A stretch of 64,000 bases of DNA from CAYXPR01 sp964467255 (lineage in GTDB: Bacteria; Pseudomonadota; Alphaproteobacteria; Rickettsiales; RGZB01). Positions 24,271 to 32,983 of this stretch are shown here, piece by piece. Position numbers and translations under genes: made by a program. The number at the start of each line of letters is the position of its first letter. The first letter of the stretch is position 1. The stretch is taken from positions 62,001 to 126,000 of the forward strand of contig CAYXPR010000002.1 of the NCBI GenBank assembly GCA_964467255.1, read 5' to 3'. The notes below the pieces were generated by a model. That model saw only the letters and a list, made by a program, of their open reading frames with translations. It did not search any database and was not told the DNA's origin.

Positions 24271-24471
24271 TTATTGCATTTCCTCACGCTTACGGGCAAG
24301 TTTACGTGCACGACGCACGGCTTCCGCTTCTTCGCGAACGCGCTTCTCCGATGGTTTTTCATAGGAGCGGCGCATTTTCATTTCACGGAAAATACCCTCA
24401 CGCTGCATTTTCTTCTTCAGAACGCGGAGCGCTTGATCGACATTATTGTCTTTTACTACGATCTGTACCAA
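24271..24471 (-). CDS. rpsU: 30S ribosomal protein S21
   Basis: The start is placed at TTG (24469-24471) because AAAGGAGG lies eight bases upstream and the product then begins MVQIVVKDNN like the family. That gives 66 residues. The frame stays open for 21 more codons upstream, but that extension would include the ribosome site. Conserved blocks are ALRVLKKKMQREG and YEKPSEKRVREEAEA, with a basic C terminus. S21 binds the 30S platform. The neighbouring coq9 gene on the opposite strand is common in alphaproteobacteria. Confidence 0.93.
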   Translation of the reverse strand: MVQIVVKDNNVDQALRVLKKKMQREGIFREMKMRRSYEKPSEKRVREEAEAVRRARKLARKREEMQ

Positions 24472-24620
24472 TCGAATTACCTCCTTTACCGTAATCTCTT
24501 TTCGTCTATTGAATCCCTGTGAAGGGACTGCCATTATAGCCGAAAAGGCCTGAGTAGGCTAGCTGTATAACCAAGTTTACCGCCGCAGGCAAGCACTTTC
24601 AGACTTTTTGAGCGCAAAAT

Positions 24621-25262
24621 ATGAAGCAAAATACTGATATTAAAGAAAAAATACTGGCAAGCGCCCTTGAGATAGCCGGAAAAACCGGCTGGCAGGAAAC
24701 GCTGCTTCCGGCGGCTGCCAAGGCGGCTGGCATGAATGAACCGTTTGGGTTGATTGCCTTCCCCAATGGCGTGTGTGCCCTCGCCGATTATTACACACTT
24801 CACTGCAACACAAAAATGACGAAGCAGCTCGAAGGAAAACTCGAAAAACGCAAAATCCGCGAAAAAATTGAAGATGCGGTGATGGCGCGGCTTGCGATTT
24901 ATGCCGAACATAAACCCGCCGTGCGGGCACTGATGGCATATTATGCACTGCCACAGCACAGCTTGCAGGCCGCAAAAAATTTGGCGCTAACGGCCGATGC
25001 GATGTGGCGGATTGCGGGCGATACGAGCACGGATTTTAATTACTACACCAAGCGCCTGCTGCTTTCGGGCGTGTATTCCGCCAGCCTGCTTTATTGGCTT
25101 TCCGATGAAAGCGCCGACATGGCACCCACGCGCGAGTTCGTGCAACGGCGCATCAGTAACGTGATGGAAATTCAAAAAGCGAAAAGCGCGCTTAGCGGCT
25201 ATGCGGAAAAAGCAGGCGGCGTGGTCGAAAGCATTCTGCCAAAATTGCGCGCAGGTAAGTAA
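24621..25262 (+). CDS. COQ9-family ubiquinone biosynthesis protein
   Basis: The protein has 213 residues. It has a TetR-like N-terminal helical start, and the COQ9 core follows: a KIREKIEDAVMARL segment, a dimer region, and AGDTSTDFNYYTKRLLLSG, the most conserved stretch of the family. COQ9 binds isoprenoid lipid and supports COQ7-type hydroxylation in ubiquinone synthesis. ubiX lies 2 kb away, consistent with ubiquinone production. Its stop touches the purK stop without a gap. Confidence 0.88.
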   Translation: MKQNTDIKEKILASALEIAGKTGWQETLLPAAAKAAGMNEPFGLIAFPNGVCALADYYTLHCNTKMTKQLEGKLEKRKIREKIEDAVMARLAIYAEHKPAVRALMAYYALPQHSLQAAKNLALTADAMWRIAGDTSTDFNYYTKRLLLSGVYSASLLYWLSDESADMAPTREFVQRRISNVMEIQKAKSALSGYAEKAGGVVESILPKLRAGK

Positions 25263-26384
25263 TTACTTACGCAGTTTAATCACCTTCGGGTCGGTCATCT
25301 GCGCGGGCAGCAGCGGCACCACCAAATTCACATGCCCCATTTTACGGCCTTCTTTGGCTTCGGTTTTGCCATAGATATGCACCTTGGCTTCGGCATTTTC
25401 AGTGATGTATTTTTTCCAGTCATTCACATCGGCACCAATCAGGTTTTTCATGCGCACATCAGAATGACGGCGCACGGAGCCGAGCGGCAAGCCGCAAATG
25501 GCGCGGATGAACTGCTCAAACTGACTGGTGACGCAGCCATCCTGCGTCCAGTGACCGGAGTTATGCGGGCGCGGCGCAAGTTCATTCACCAACAACACGC
25601 CTTCTTTCGTGACAAAAAATTCAACAGCGAGCAAGCCAACCAGATTCAGCGCATCGGCAATTTTATGCGCGATGGCTTTGGCTTCGATGCGGATCTCTTC
25701 ATCCACATTCGCAGGCACAATGCTGGTGTCTAAAATGCCATTCTTATGCGTGTTTTCGGCGGGCGAAAACGCTGCTGTTTCTGTGTCGAGCCCGCGTGCG
25801 ATAATCACGGAAATTTCGCGATCAAAATCCACGAAGCCTTCAAGAATGCCTTCACTCATGCCACTTTTTTTCCAGATGGCAGCAACGTCTTCACCCTTGC
25901 GGATAACGAATTGGCCTTTGCCGTCGTAGCCCATTTGCGTGGTTTTTAGCAGGGCTTTGTCGCCGCCTAAATCCGCAAAGGCCTGCACTAATTCTTCAGC
26001 GCTTTTCACGGCACGATAGGGCGCGGTGCCAACACCCAGTTCGCGCACAAAATCTTTTTCGCGCACACGGTGCTGCGCAATATATAGCACGCGCGCAGCA
26101 GGGCGCACTTCCACATGGCGGCTTAAAAATTCTACGGTTTTATAGGGGATATTTTCAAACTCGAAAGACACAACATCCACCGACTTGGCAAAAGTTTCGA
26201 GCGCTTTTTCATCTTCATAGCCACCTTGCGTGGAGGCCGTGCAAAACTGCAATGCGGGCGCATGTTTTTCAGGGCAGAAGATGTGCACTTTATAGCCGAG
26301 CTCCGCCGCAGCTAAGGCCGACATGCGGCCAAGCTGACCACCGCCGATAATACCAATCGTTGAGCCGGGAGTAATAATTGCCAT
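25263..26384 (-). CDS. purK: N5-carboxyaminoimidazole ribonucleotide synthase
   Basis: This 373-residue ATP-grasp enzyme carboxylates AIR in purine synthesis, and the product goes to PurE. It opens with IGIIGGGQLGRMSALAA and has the ATP-grasp blocks DREISVIIARG and VNELAPRPHNSGHWT, all typical of PurK. It follows purE on the same strand with a 15-base gap, so the two form an operon. Confidence 0.95.
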   Translation of the reverse strand: MAIITPGSTIGIIGGGQLGRMSALAAAELGYKVHIFCPEKHAPALQFCTASTQGGYEDEKALETFAKSVDVVSFEFENIPYKTVEFLSRHVEVRPAARVLYIAQHRVREKDFVRELGVGTAPYRAVKSAEELVQAFADLGGDKALLKTTQMGYDGKGQFVIRKGEDVAAIWKKSGMSEGILEGFVDFDREISVIIARGLDTETAAFSPAENTHKNGILDTSIVPANVDEEIRIEAKAIAHKIADALNLVGLLAVEFFVTKEGVLLVNELAPRPHNSGHWTQDGCVTSQFEQFIRAICGLPLGSVRRHSDVRMKNLIGADVNDWKKYITENAEAKVHIYGKTEAKEGRKMGHVNLVVPLLPAQMTDPKVIKLRK

Positions 26385-26399
26385 AGAAACTTTCAGTGT

Positions 26400-26912
26400 T
26401 TAATGCGGCGTTTCAGGAACCGCATCGGTGCGGTCCTTGCGCCATTTTTTCAGTTTGGTCGCTACGGCGCGATCAAGATGCGCAATCACGGATGCTGCAA
26501 GCAACGCCGCATTTATTGCACCGGCTTTGCCAATGGCGAGCGTGCCCACTGGCACACCGGCTGGCATCTGCACGATGGAGAGCAAGCTATCCATGCCATC
26601 CAGCTCGCGGCTTTTTACCGGAACGCCGAATACGGGCAGCGTGGTCATCGACGCTGTCATGCCCGGCAAATGCGCTGCGCCACCGGCGCCAGCGATAATC
26701 ACTTTCAGGCCGCGCGCTTCTGCCGAATGTGCGTAATCATACAAACGCTGCGGCGTGCGGTGCGCAGATACCACGCGCACTTCATGCGGCACGCCCAGTT
26801 CTTTTAACACTTCAGAGGCATGCTCCATGGTCGGCCAATCAGACTTGCTGCCCATAATCACACCCACGAGCGGTGTTTTTTTCTTTTTCGATTTTGCGGG
26901 GGCTTTTGCCAT
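26400..26912 (-). CDS. purE: N5-carboxyaminoimidazole ribonucleotide mutase
   Basis: The 170-residue enzyme moves the carboxyl group from N5 to C4 of the imidazole. After a short Lys-rich N terminus it shows GVIMGSKSDWPTM, the catalytic SAHRTPQRLYDYA segment and AGAGGAAHLPGMTAS. These define the class I PurE of bacteria. It is the first gene of the purE-purK pair. Confidence 0.96.
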   Translation of the reverse strand: MAKAPAKSKKKKTPLVGVIMGSKSDWPTMEHASEVLKELGVPHEVRVVSAHRTPQRLYDYAHSAEARGLKVIIAGAGGAAHLPGMTASMTTLPVFGVPVKSRELDGMDSLLSIVQMPAGVPVGTLAIGKAGAINAALLAASVIAHLDRAVATKLKKWRKDRTDAVPETPH

Positions 26913-26952
26913 TTAAAATACCTTTAAATAAGGGAAGTGCTTTTGCAGCGCG

Positions 26953-27156
26953 TTAGGCAATGATGTCAGGATGGAGTTCGGCATCGAGCTGCGCGAGCCT
27001 GTCTTTGAGCCAGAGCTTACGCTTCTTCATGCGCTGCAGTCGCAGTTGGTCGAAACCACCTGCGGCATCACCTAGGCCAAGTATGAGTGCATCCAGCGAG
27101 CGGTGCTCTTCATCCAGGCGTTTGATTTCTTCCAAAATTCTTTCGTCATCACCCAT
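26953..27156 (-). CDS. YdcH/DUF465-type small protein
   Basis: The ATG at 27156, preceded by AGAGGG, gives 67 residues; an upstream in-frame start at 27222 has no such support. The sequence is a helical hairpin: an acidic first helix (EEIKRLDEEHRSLDALI) and a basic second helix (LRLQRMKKRKLWLKDRLAQ). This matches the YdcH/DUF465 pattern. The function of the family is unknown. It lies upstream of purE with a 40-base gap and may share its transcript. Confidence 0.75.
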   Translation of the reverse strand: MGDDERILEEIKRLDEEHRSLDALILGLGDAAGGFDQLRLQRMKKRKLWLKDRLAQLDAELHPDIIA

Positions 27157-27271
27157 CGGGCAATCCCTCTTCAACCATATGGTAAAGGTGTCTCTGTAAG
27201 AGAAGCGGGGATTATAACACAAATTTGGGCAAATGCACCTTAAAAATATCAGGGGATAACAGCCCCTTAGC

Positions 27272-27844
27272 CTAAGACTTCATGCCTTTCCAGCGCTTGA
27301 CCAGCGCGTGGTCGATGCCGAACAAATCGAGTACGCGACCCGCAGAATGATTCACGATATCGTCCACTGACTCAGGGCGACTGTAAAACGCGGGAACAGG
27401 CGGCGCAATGATGGCGCCGATTTCAGCCAGTCGCGTCATGGTAGAAAGATGCCCCGCATGCAGCGGTGTTTCACGCACCATCAGCACTAGCCTGCGGCGC
27501 TCTTTGAGCACTACGTCCGCAGCACGTGACATGAGTGTGGAGGTCACGCCCGTAGCAATCTCCGACATGGTGCGGATGGAACAAGGCGCAATCACCATGC
27601 CCATGGTGGCAAACGAACCGCTGGAAATTTTTGCCGCGATATCCGCCGCCGGATAGACGACGTCGGCCAGCGCCTGCACTTGCTTCAGGCTGTAATCTGT
27701 TTCTTCAGCGATGGTCAGCTGTGCCGCCTTTGAAACAATCAGATGTGTTTCAATTTTCGATTTTTTTAAAACTTCCAGCAAGCGGATGCCGTAAATCGCG
27801 CCCGATGCCCCGCTGATGCCGATGATGAGACGCTGCTTTGCCAT
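27272..27844 (-). CDS. ubiX: Flavin prenyltransferase UbiX
   Basis: The 190-residue protein makes prenylated FMN, the cofactor for UbiD-type decarboxylases in ubiquinone synthesis. Its motifs are GISGASGAIYGIRLLE at the N terminus, the central MVIAPCSIRTMSEIA and ERRRLVLMVRETPLH, and APPVPAFYSRPE near the C terminus. No ubiD is in the window. It follows ribA by one base, which is notable because RibA starts the riboflavin route that supplies the FMN substrate. Confidence 0.95.
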   Translation of the reverse strand: MAKQRLIIGISGASGAIYGIRLLEVLKKSKIETHLIVSKAAQLTIAEETDYSLKQVQALADVVYPAADIAAKISSGSFATMGMVIAPCSIRTMSEIATGVTSTLMSRAADVVLKERRRLVLMVRETPLHAGHLSTMTRLAEIGAIIAPPVPAFYSRPESVDDIVNHSAGRVLDLFGIDHALVKRWKGMKS

Positions 27845-27845
27845 A

Positions 27846-28910
27846 TTATTTCTTCTTCACGTGGCCAAGCCGCGAGAACTTGGTTTTGAGGTATTCATGA
27901 TTATGCTCGTGTGGAGTGATAACATGATCCACACGCTCAGCCACTTTAATGCCGCAGGCTTCAAGCCCTTTTACCTTGCGTGGATTATTCGTCATCAGCC
28001 TCACCGATTTAAAGCCAAGGCTTTTCAGCATTTGCGAAGCCGCGAAGAACGGGCGCTCATCATCTTCAAAGCCGAGCGCCTCGTTGGCTTCTACCGTGTC
28101 CATACCTTTGGCCTGCAAGTGATAGGCGCGCAGTTTGTTGATGAGGCCGATGCCCCGCCCCTCTTGCATTAAATACAGCACCACGCCGCCGCCATTTTCC
28201 GCCATAAAGTGAATGGCCTCCTGCAACTGGTCGCGGCAATCGCATTTTAAACTGGCGAGCAAATCACCCGTGTAGCACGAGGAATGAATGCGCGCGAGTG
28301 GCGCGCCAGATTTTTTGGGACTGCCCACAAGAATCGCGTAGTGTTCGCGCCCACTGCCTGCGGCGCGGAAGCCAACAATTTTTGCCACATGCGCATTTTT
28401 AAGCGTGAGCGGCGCTTCCACCACCGGCTTCAAATGCTGCGCCTGCAATTTTTCATATGCTACCAGTTCGGATACAGCCACGCTCAGCGCATCGACAGCA
28501 GAAGAAGCTTTTTGCATCAGCGCGGCAGGGGCAATCTCAGCGATTTTCATGAGCTCGAGTGCGGCAAGCGCAAAGGCATCCGGCTTTTGTGCTTTTAATT
28601 TTTTAGCCTCCGGCACGGGCGGCATTTCCTGCTGCGTGGCAATCAGTTTCGGCAGCAGCGCAATCGACTTTTTATCAAGCAGCAACACCGTGCCTTGCTT
28701 GGATGCCGCACTAACGCCCAGTGCTTTGGCGCGCTGCGCCGTGAGCACCAAACTTGCGCCAGAACGTATGGTGCTTACATCTGCCGTTTCAGCCGACCAG
28801 ACAAGCTGCTTTTCTTTGCCTTTGGTCAGCAACACCGGCACGCCACGGCGAATGTCGGACGCGGCACGCTCCACATGCAGAACTGAACTCTGAAGGCCGG
28901 ATTTTGGCAT
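27846..28910 (-). CDS. ribA: GTP cyclohydrolase II with N-terminal extension
   Basis: The start is the ATG at 28910 (AGGA six bases upstream), giving 354 residues. The C-terminal 200 residues are GTP cyclohydrolase II, the first step of riboflavin synthesis: the zinc cysteines are in CYTGDLLASLKCDC, and QEGRGIGLINK and the arginine-rich MTNNPRKVKGL region follow. The N-terminal 150 residues (VERAASDIRRGVPVLLT onwards) resemble the RibB half of RibBA but lack its acidic catalytic stretch. The extension is therefore probably not a DHBP synthase. This arrangement is known in alphaproteobacteria. Confidence 0.9.
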   Translation of the reverse strand: MPKSGLQSSVLHVERAASDIRRGVPVLLTKGKEKQLVWSAETADVSTIRSGASLVLTAQRAKALGVSAASKQGTVLLLDKKSIALLPKLIATQQEMPPVPEAKKLKAQKPDAFALAALELMKIAEIAPAALMQKASSAVDALSVAVSELVAYEKLQAQHLKPVVEAPLTLKNAHVAKIVGFRAAGSGREHYAILVGSPKKSGAPLARIHSSCYTGDLLASLKCDCRDQLQEAIHFMAENGGGVVLYLMQEGRGIGLINKLRAYHLQAKGMDTVEANEALGFEDDERPFFAASQMLKSLGFKSVRLMTNNPRKVKGLEACGIKVAERVDHVITPHEHNHEYLKTKFSRLGHVKKK

Positions 28911-29051
28911 ATATTTCCTGAAGGTTTTATGGAAAAGGGTTATAGCATCAAGCAGGCGGCAAGGGCAATCAAATCCCAAGAAACAGACCTTTCACGGATA
29001 ATGAGGCTTGACTTTTAAGCCATAAAACCGATTATTCTACCCATTGTATTT

Positions 29052-29090
29052 CCTTGTTTTTGGCGGATAATTTCCCTTAAGAAAACAAGG
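29052..29090 (+). promoter_or_regulatory. Inverted repeat in ialB leader
   Basis: CCTTGTTTT at 29052-29060 and AAAACAAGG at 29082-29090 are perfectly complementary with a 21-base spacer, about 30 bases before the ATG at 29122. It may be an operator or an RNA stem. The region 28911-29121 holds nothing else I can identify. Confidence 0.35.
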
Positions 29091-29121
29091 TTAAAACCTG
29101 ATTCATTTTAAGGCACGGCGC

Positions 29122-29637
29122 ATGAACCTGAAGCATGTATTTGTTTTACTCTCGCTTGGTGTGGCGCTTATGTGCAGCAGCGCCAGTGCGCAGCAGCTTG
29201 ATAATATTTACAAGGACTGGAGCGTTTTCACGCTGAAGCAAAAGGGTGAAAAAATCTGCTACATCGCCAGCGCTCCTGCCAAAAAATCCGGCAATTATAA
29301 AAAGCGTGGCGAGCCTTACCTTATCATCACCCACCGCAGCAAAAATGTGGATGAAGTGAGCACCTCCTCCGGCTACCCATACAAAACAGAAAGCAAAGTG
29401 ACCGCGCGCGTGGACACCAAAAACACGTTTGAAATGTTCACCAGCACCGAAGTGCCAGACGTGGCATGGGCCCGCGACACCACGCAGGATGAAAAAATCG
29501 TGACCGCCATGAAAGACGGCAACACTGTGACCATTCGCGGCAACTCGCAGTCCGGCACGTATTCAGAAGACCGCTATTCACTCGCCGGCTTCACACAAGC
29601 CTACCAGCGCATGAAAGCACTGTGTGGCGGGCGTTAA
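29122..29637 (+). CDS. IalB-family (invasion-associated locus B) periplasmic protein
   Basis: The 171-residue protein has a signal peptide ending at ASA-QQ. The mature domain follows the IalB pattern: YKDWSVFTLKQKGEKICYI with one conserved cysteine, the YLIITHR strand, and a final GFTQAYQRMKALC with the second cysteine, a likely disulfide pair. IalB was named in Bartonella, where it affects red-cell invasion, but relatives are widespread in free-living alphaproteobacteria. No virulence role should be assumed. Confidence 0.85.
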   Translation: MNLKHVFVLLSLGVALMCSSASAQQLDNIYKDWSVFTLKQKGEKICYIASAPAKKSGNYKKRGEPYLIITHRSKNVDEVSTSSGYPYKTESKVTARVDTKNTFEMFTSTEVPDVAWARDTTQDEKIVTAMKDGNTVTIRGNSQSGTYSEDRYSLAGFTQAYQRMKALCGGR

Positions 29638-29655
29638 CCCTACACGTCATTGCTT

Positions 29656-30324
29656 ATGAATCTCCTTGCGATTGATACTGCCTGTGGGCTTGCCTCGGTT
29701 GCATTAGTGCAAAATGACGCACTGCTTGGCGCGAAGCATTCCACACAGATTTCAAAACAGGCAGAAGAGCTGATGCCGCTAACGGATAGTCTGCTTACCG
29801 AGCACAGGCTCTCTTACGCAGCGCTAAACCACGTAGCCGTGAGTATCGGCCCCGGAAGTTTTACCGGTGTACGTATCGGCCTTGCCGCGGCGCAAGGCAT
29901 CGCGTTGGCACGCAATATTCCCTTATGCGGCATCACCACGCTGGAAGCGACAGCATTGCGATTTGTGTGCGGGCAGAAACCCAGCCAGCGCTTTTTGGTG
30001 TCACTCAACGCTCAGCGCGGGCAAGCTTTCGTGCAGGCTTTTGATGTAAGCAACGAGTGGCCAGAAGCAGCAGGTGATGCCGCCCTAGTGGCACTGGAAG
30101 AGGTTACATCTCACGCAAAATTAAATAATGCATCCATCATCACCGGCACATGCGAAGGCCTGTTCACGCCACTTGCCGGACAAAGCATTACGCACACTGT
30201 AGGGTACGGTGCCGAGGAAATCGCGGCGCTTGCCGCACGCGCCATTACGCAAGAACGTACCGCACCTGCCGTGCCGTTTTATATCCGCGAGCCGGATGCG
30301 AAATTGCCCAAAGCGCGCACATGA
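29656..30324 (+). CDS. tsaB: tRNA t6A threonylcarbamoyl transferase subunit TsaB
   Basis: From the ATG at 29656 the product has 222 residues; an in-frame TTG lies six bases upstream. It is a pseudo-enzyme of the actin-like ASKHA fold that scaffolds TsaD and TsaE when threonylcarbamoyl is added to A37 of ANN-decoding tRNAs. Typical blocks are NLLAIDTACGLASVAL and VSIGPGSFTGVRIGLAAAQG. The stop overlaps the rimI start (ATGA), the usual tsaB-rimI pairing. Confidence 0.93.
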   Translation: MNLLAIDTACGLASVALVQNDALLGAKHSTQISKQAEELMPLTDSLLTEHRLSYAALNHVAVSIGPGSFTGVRIGLAAAQGIALARNIPLCGITTLEATALRFVCGQKPSQRFLVSLNAQRGQAFVQAFDVSNEWPEAAGDAALVALEEVTSHAKLNNASIITGTCEGLFTPLAGQSITHTVGYGAEEIAALAARAITQERTAPAVPFYIREPDAKLPKART

Positions 30325-30779
30325 AAAATATTTCCGTCACCGCCGCAAAAGAAGCCGATGCTGTAATACTGGCGGAACTACACCACGCTTGCCTTGGACA
30401 AGAATGGAAAGAGCATGAGGTTATCAATATCTTAAGCAACCACGGAACGGTAGCCCTGCTTGCGAATGACAATGATACGGCAATCGGGTTTATTCTACTG
30501 CGCTGCATTGCGGGAGAAGGCGAAATACTCAACATGGGCGTGACTGCTGATGCGCGGAAAAGTGGCGTTGGTGCCGCATTACTGAAAGCAGCTATCGCCG
30601 AGTGTACGAGAACAAACTGCGCCTATGTGTGGCTGGAAGTGGCGGAAGATAATCAGGCGGCGCTGCACCTGTATCACGCGCATGGATTCACAGAGGAAGG
30701 AAAGCGCAAGGCGTACTACCGCCGCGCGGATGGCAGCGCCATTGATGCCCATATTCTTCGTTTGGGAATAAAACGCTAA
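30321..30779 (+). CDS. rimI: Ribosomal-protein-S18-alanine N-acetyltransferase RimI-like
   Basis: The 152-residue GNAT protein has the acetyl-CoA loop ADARKSGVGAALL and the YVWLEVAEDNQAALHLY strand-helix of RimI, with HGF following. RimI acetylates the N-terminal alanine of S18 in E. coli. The four-base overlap with tsaB supports the assignment. It converges on the OmpA-domain gene with three bases between. Confidence 0.88.
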   Translation: MKNISVTAAKEADAVILAELHHACLGQEWKEHEVINILSNHGTVALLANDNDTAIGFILLRCIAGEGEILNMGVTADARKSGVGAALLKAAIAECTRTNCAYVWLEVAEDNQAALHLYHAHGFTEEGKRKAYYRRADGSAIDAHILRLGIKR

Positions 30780-30782
30780 ACT

Positions 30783-32837
30783 CTAGGAATTGCCAAGCAA
30801 CAGGATATCCACCCTGTCTTTCGGGCCTTCACCGCTGCTGCCCATAGCCTGCACGTTGATGCGCGTACCATCCAGCCCTGCGGCGATAAAGTACTTACGC
30901 ACGGACAGTGCACGCTTCAGCGACACACGGCGAGCCGTGCTGGTCTGACCGTCGGCGCTGCTGGCGTAGCTGATGATGTTGATGCGCAGCAAGCCATCCT
31001 GTGCCATTTTATCGGCAATGGCTTTCAGTTTCGTTTCTTCGCCGGATGGAATGTCAGCCTGTTCTGCCGTGAACAAAATGCTGGCGAGCACATTCGGTGC
31101 ACCACCTGCTTCTGCCGTTACCGGTGCAGGCTGTGTTGGCAGTGCGGCTACATCCTGTACTGGCGCAGCAACAGCTGGTTCTGCTGCTGGAGCCGTTGCC
31201 AGCGCCTGAGGCACCAGCGGCTGCGGCGCGCCCGTAGCGGCCTGTGCTTTCATGTCTTCCACCATAGAACTCGGAGCCGGAGCGGCAGGCGTAGCAGGTG
31301 CTTTCAGATCAAGCTCCATTTGCTGCGGGGCCGCTGGCTGTGCCACGGGCACTTCCAACTTTGGAGTTTGGGCGGCCGGAACAGCTTCCTTCGGCATTTC
31401 ACCAAACTTACTGCTTACATCCCGCGAAACAGCGACACCTTCTTTCGCTGCATCGGCGCTGGATTTTTCCATTGCCGCAAAACGGTCACCCAATGATTCG
31501 GAGGTTGTTTCAATCGTTGTTGCTGGCTTTGCATCGCCCGAGGCAGCAACCGGAGCAGTGTCAACCACTTCGATTTCGCCCTCCGGCGGCAACACCACCA
31601 CCACGTTGCCTGAATCCTGTGCAATCACCGGAGCAGGCTGTGCAGGAGCAACAGCTGCTGGCGCAGCGGCTTCTTCTTTGCCCATTATCTTTTTGATTTT
31701 CTGCATCCAGCCTTTTTTCTTTGGCTCGGCAGCGGGTACTTCTTCACGCGGTTCGGTTTTAAACGTGCTTTCCGGCATCGCTGTATTTTCCGGTACAGGC
31801 TGTGCAGCAGGAGCCGCAGGTGCAGCTGCATCCACTGGCGCAACTGCATCCGTTGTTACAGGAGCAACTGGTGCCACAGGCGCAGCATCCGTAGCAGAAG
31901 CATCTGGCGTACGGATTTCTTCCGGTGCAGCAAGTGGGTTGGTGCCTTCTGGATTTTTAGTAGCATCTGCTGCTGCAGGCTGCTCGATGACCGTGACAGA
32001 TTCTTTCGGCGGCTCAATCGCAACCGGTGCTGGCTCTGGTGCCACATTCTCAGCTGGCGCTACAGGCGCTGCTGGCTCTACCGGTGCGGTTTCTGCTGGG
32101 AACATGTCTGCCTGTTTTGGTTCTTCCACCACCGCAGGGGTTTCAACCACTTTCGGTTTAGGTGCAGATTTCTTCTTTTTCTTTTTCACTTTGGAAAGTG
32201 ACGGATCTTTTGAAGCTGGTTTTTTGCGGGAAGATTTTTTTGCCTTTGATTTTTGCACTTCACCCGATGTGGCTTTTTCTTCTTCCTTGCGGAGCACATC
32301 GCGCAAATCTACGGCGCCCATGGCTCTTTCTTTTTCCCACTGCTCGTTGAATTGGGACATATCAGCATCCCAGTAGGACGACTTCATGGAAGGCTTCACC
32401 TGCTCAGACGGAAACTCTGGTAGATCTTCATATTTCAGCGCATCCGGCTCACCCGCAACAACGGAACCTGGCAGTGCATCAGGCAGCGACGTGCCTTCGT
32501 CCGCAGCTTTGGCGGCGCGTTCCTGCGCCACACGCTGCTGTACATATTCTTCAAACTTGCGGGCTTTTTCGGCTGCTTTGGTTACTTTTTCTGCTTGCGC
32601 TGCATCATCCTGCACTTCGACATCAGCAACGGCATTGCTGCGCGGTGCAGGTTTGGCACCACCTTGCAGATTATCGAGCACGTCAAAATTAATTTCGATG
32701 GAGGGCTGTGGTTTTTTCTCAGACAGACTGCGAACTTCAATCACCGGCTCAGCGGCAAAAGAGGAACTGAGCGCCGAGGTCGCGAGCATGACGGACGCAC
32801 ATACAAAGGAAGCCTTAAGCAGGGAAGAATTTTTCAT
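30783..32837 (-). CDS. Large Pro/Ala-rich exported protein with C-terminal OmpA-like domain
   Basis: From the ATG at 32837 the protein has about 684 residues; a TTG lies two codons upstream. It has a signal peptide (about 1-29, ending FAA-EP), a charged region with Lys-rich clusters (KAKKSSRKKPASK), then some 350 residues of Pro/Ala/Val/Glu low complexity. The last 100 residues match the OmpA-like peptidoglycan-binding fold (LRINIISYASSADG, RRVSLKRALSVRKYF, DRVDI). The long flexible part could span the periplasm. A 374-codon antisense frame is only its mirror. It ends the tkt-to-suhB run. Confidence 0.85.
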   Translation of the reverse strand: MKNSSLLKASFVCASVMLATSALSSSFAAEPVIEVRSLSEKKPQPSIEINFDVLDNLQGGAKPAPRSNAVADVEVQDDAAQAEKVTKAAEKARKFEEYVQQRVAQERAAKAADEGTSLPDALPGSVVAGEPDALKYEDLPEFPSEQVKPSMKSSYWDADMSQFNEQWEKERAMGAVDLRDVLRKEEEKATSGEVQKSKAKKSSRKKPASKDPSLSKVKKKKKKSAPKPKVVETPAVVEEPKQADMFPAETAPVEPAAPVAPAENVAPEPAPVAIEPPKESVTVIEQPAAADATKNPEGTNPLAAPEEIRTPDASATDAAPVAPVAPVTTDAVAPVDAAAPAAPAAQPVPENTAMPESTFKTEPREEVPAAEPKKKGWMQKIKKIMGKEEAAAPAAVAPAQPAPVIAQDSGNVVVVLPPEGEIEVVDTAPVAASGDAKPATTIETTSESLGDRFAAMEKSSADAAKEGVAVSRDVSSKFGEMPKEAVPAAQTPKLEVPVAQPAAPQQMELDLKAPATPAAPAPSSMVEDMKAQAATGAPQPLVPQALATAPAAEPAVAAPVQDVAALPTQPAPVTAEAGGAPNVLASILFTAEQADIPSGEETKLKAIADKMAQDGLLRINIISYASSADGQTSTARRVSLKRALSVRKYFIAAGLDGTRINVQAMGSSGEGPKDRVDILLLGNS

Positions 32838-32957
32838 AAGCAAGCCAGATGCCTTTTTCGCTACACCAGATGGATTGGTTATAGGAGAATTAACGCATTA
32901 GCACAAGGGGTTACTTGCATCGCCTGCGGTGCAGGAATGACACACCCTTGAGCGGGC

Positions 32958-32983
32958 AAAAAAAGCCGGATAAAACTAGGCCT
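32958..32983 (-). terminator. Possible terminator overlapping the suhB stop
   Basis: On the minus strand AGGCC (holding part of the suhB stop region) pairs with GGCTT across TAGTTTTATCC, followed by a T-run. The stem is five pairs with one G-T. It may reduce read-through into the OmpA-domain gene. Confidence 0.4.

Noticed and set aside
28911..29121. FMN riboswitch before ribA
   Set aside because: The conserved RFN element blocks were not seen; only an AT-rich region and an inverted repeat facing ialB are present.
31252..32376. 374-codon plus-strand open frame antisense to the OmpA-domain gene
   Set aside because: It is the mirror of a Pro/Ala-rich coding sequence, which keeps the opposite strand free of stops; it has no ribosome site or recognisable domain, while the minus strand has a signal peptide and an OmpA fold.
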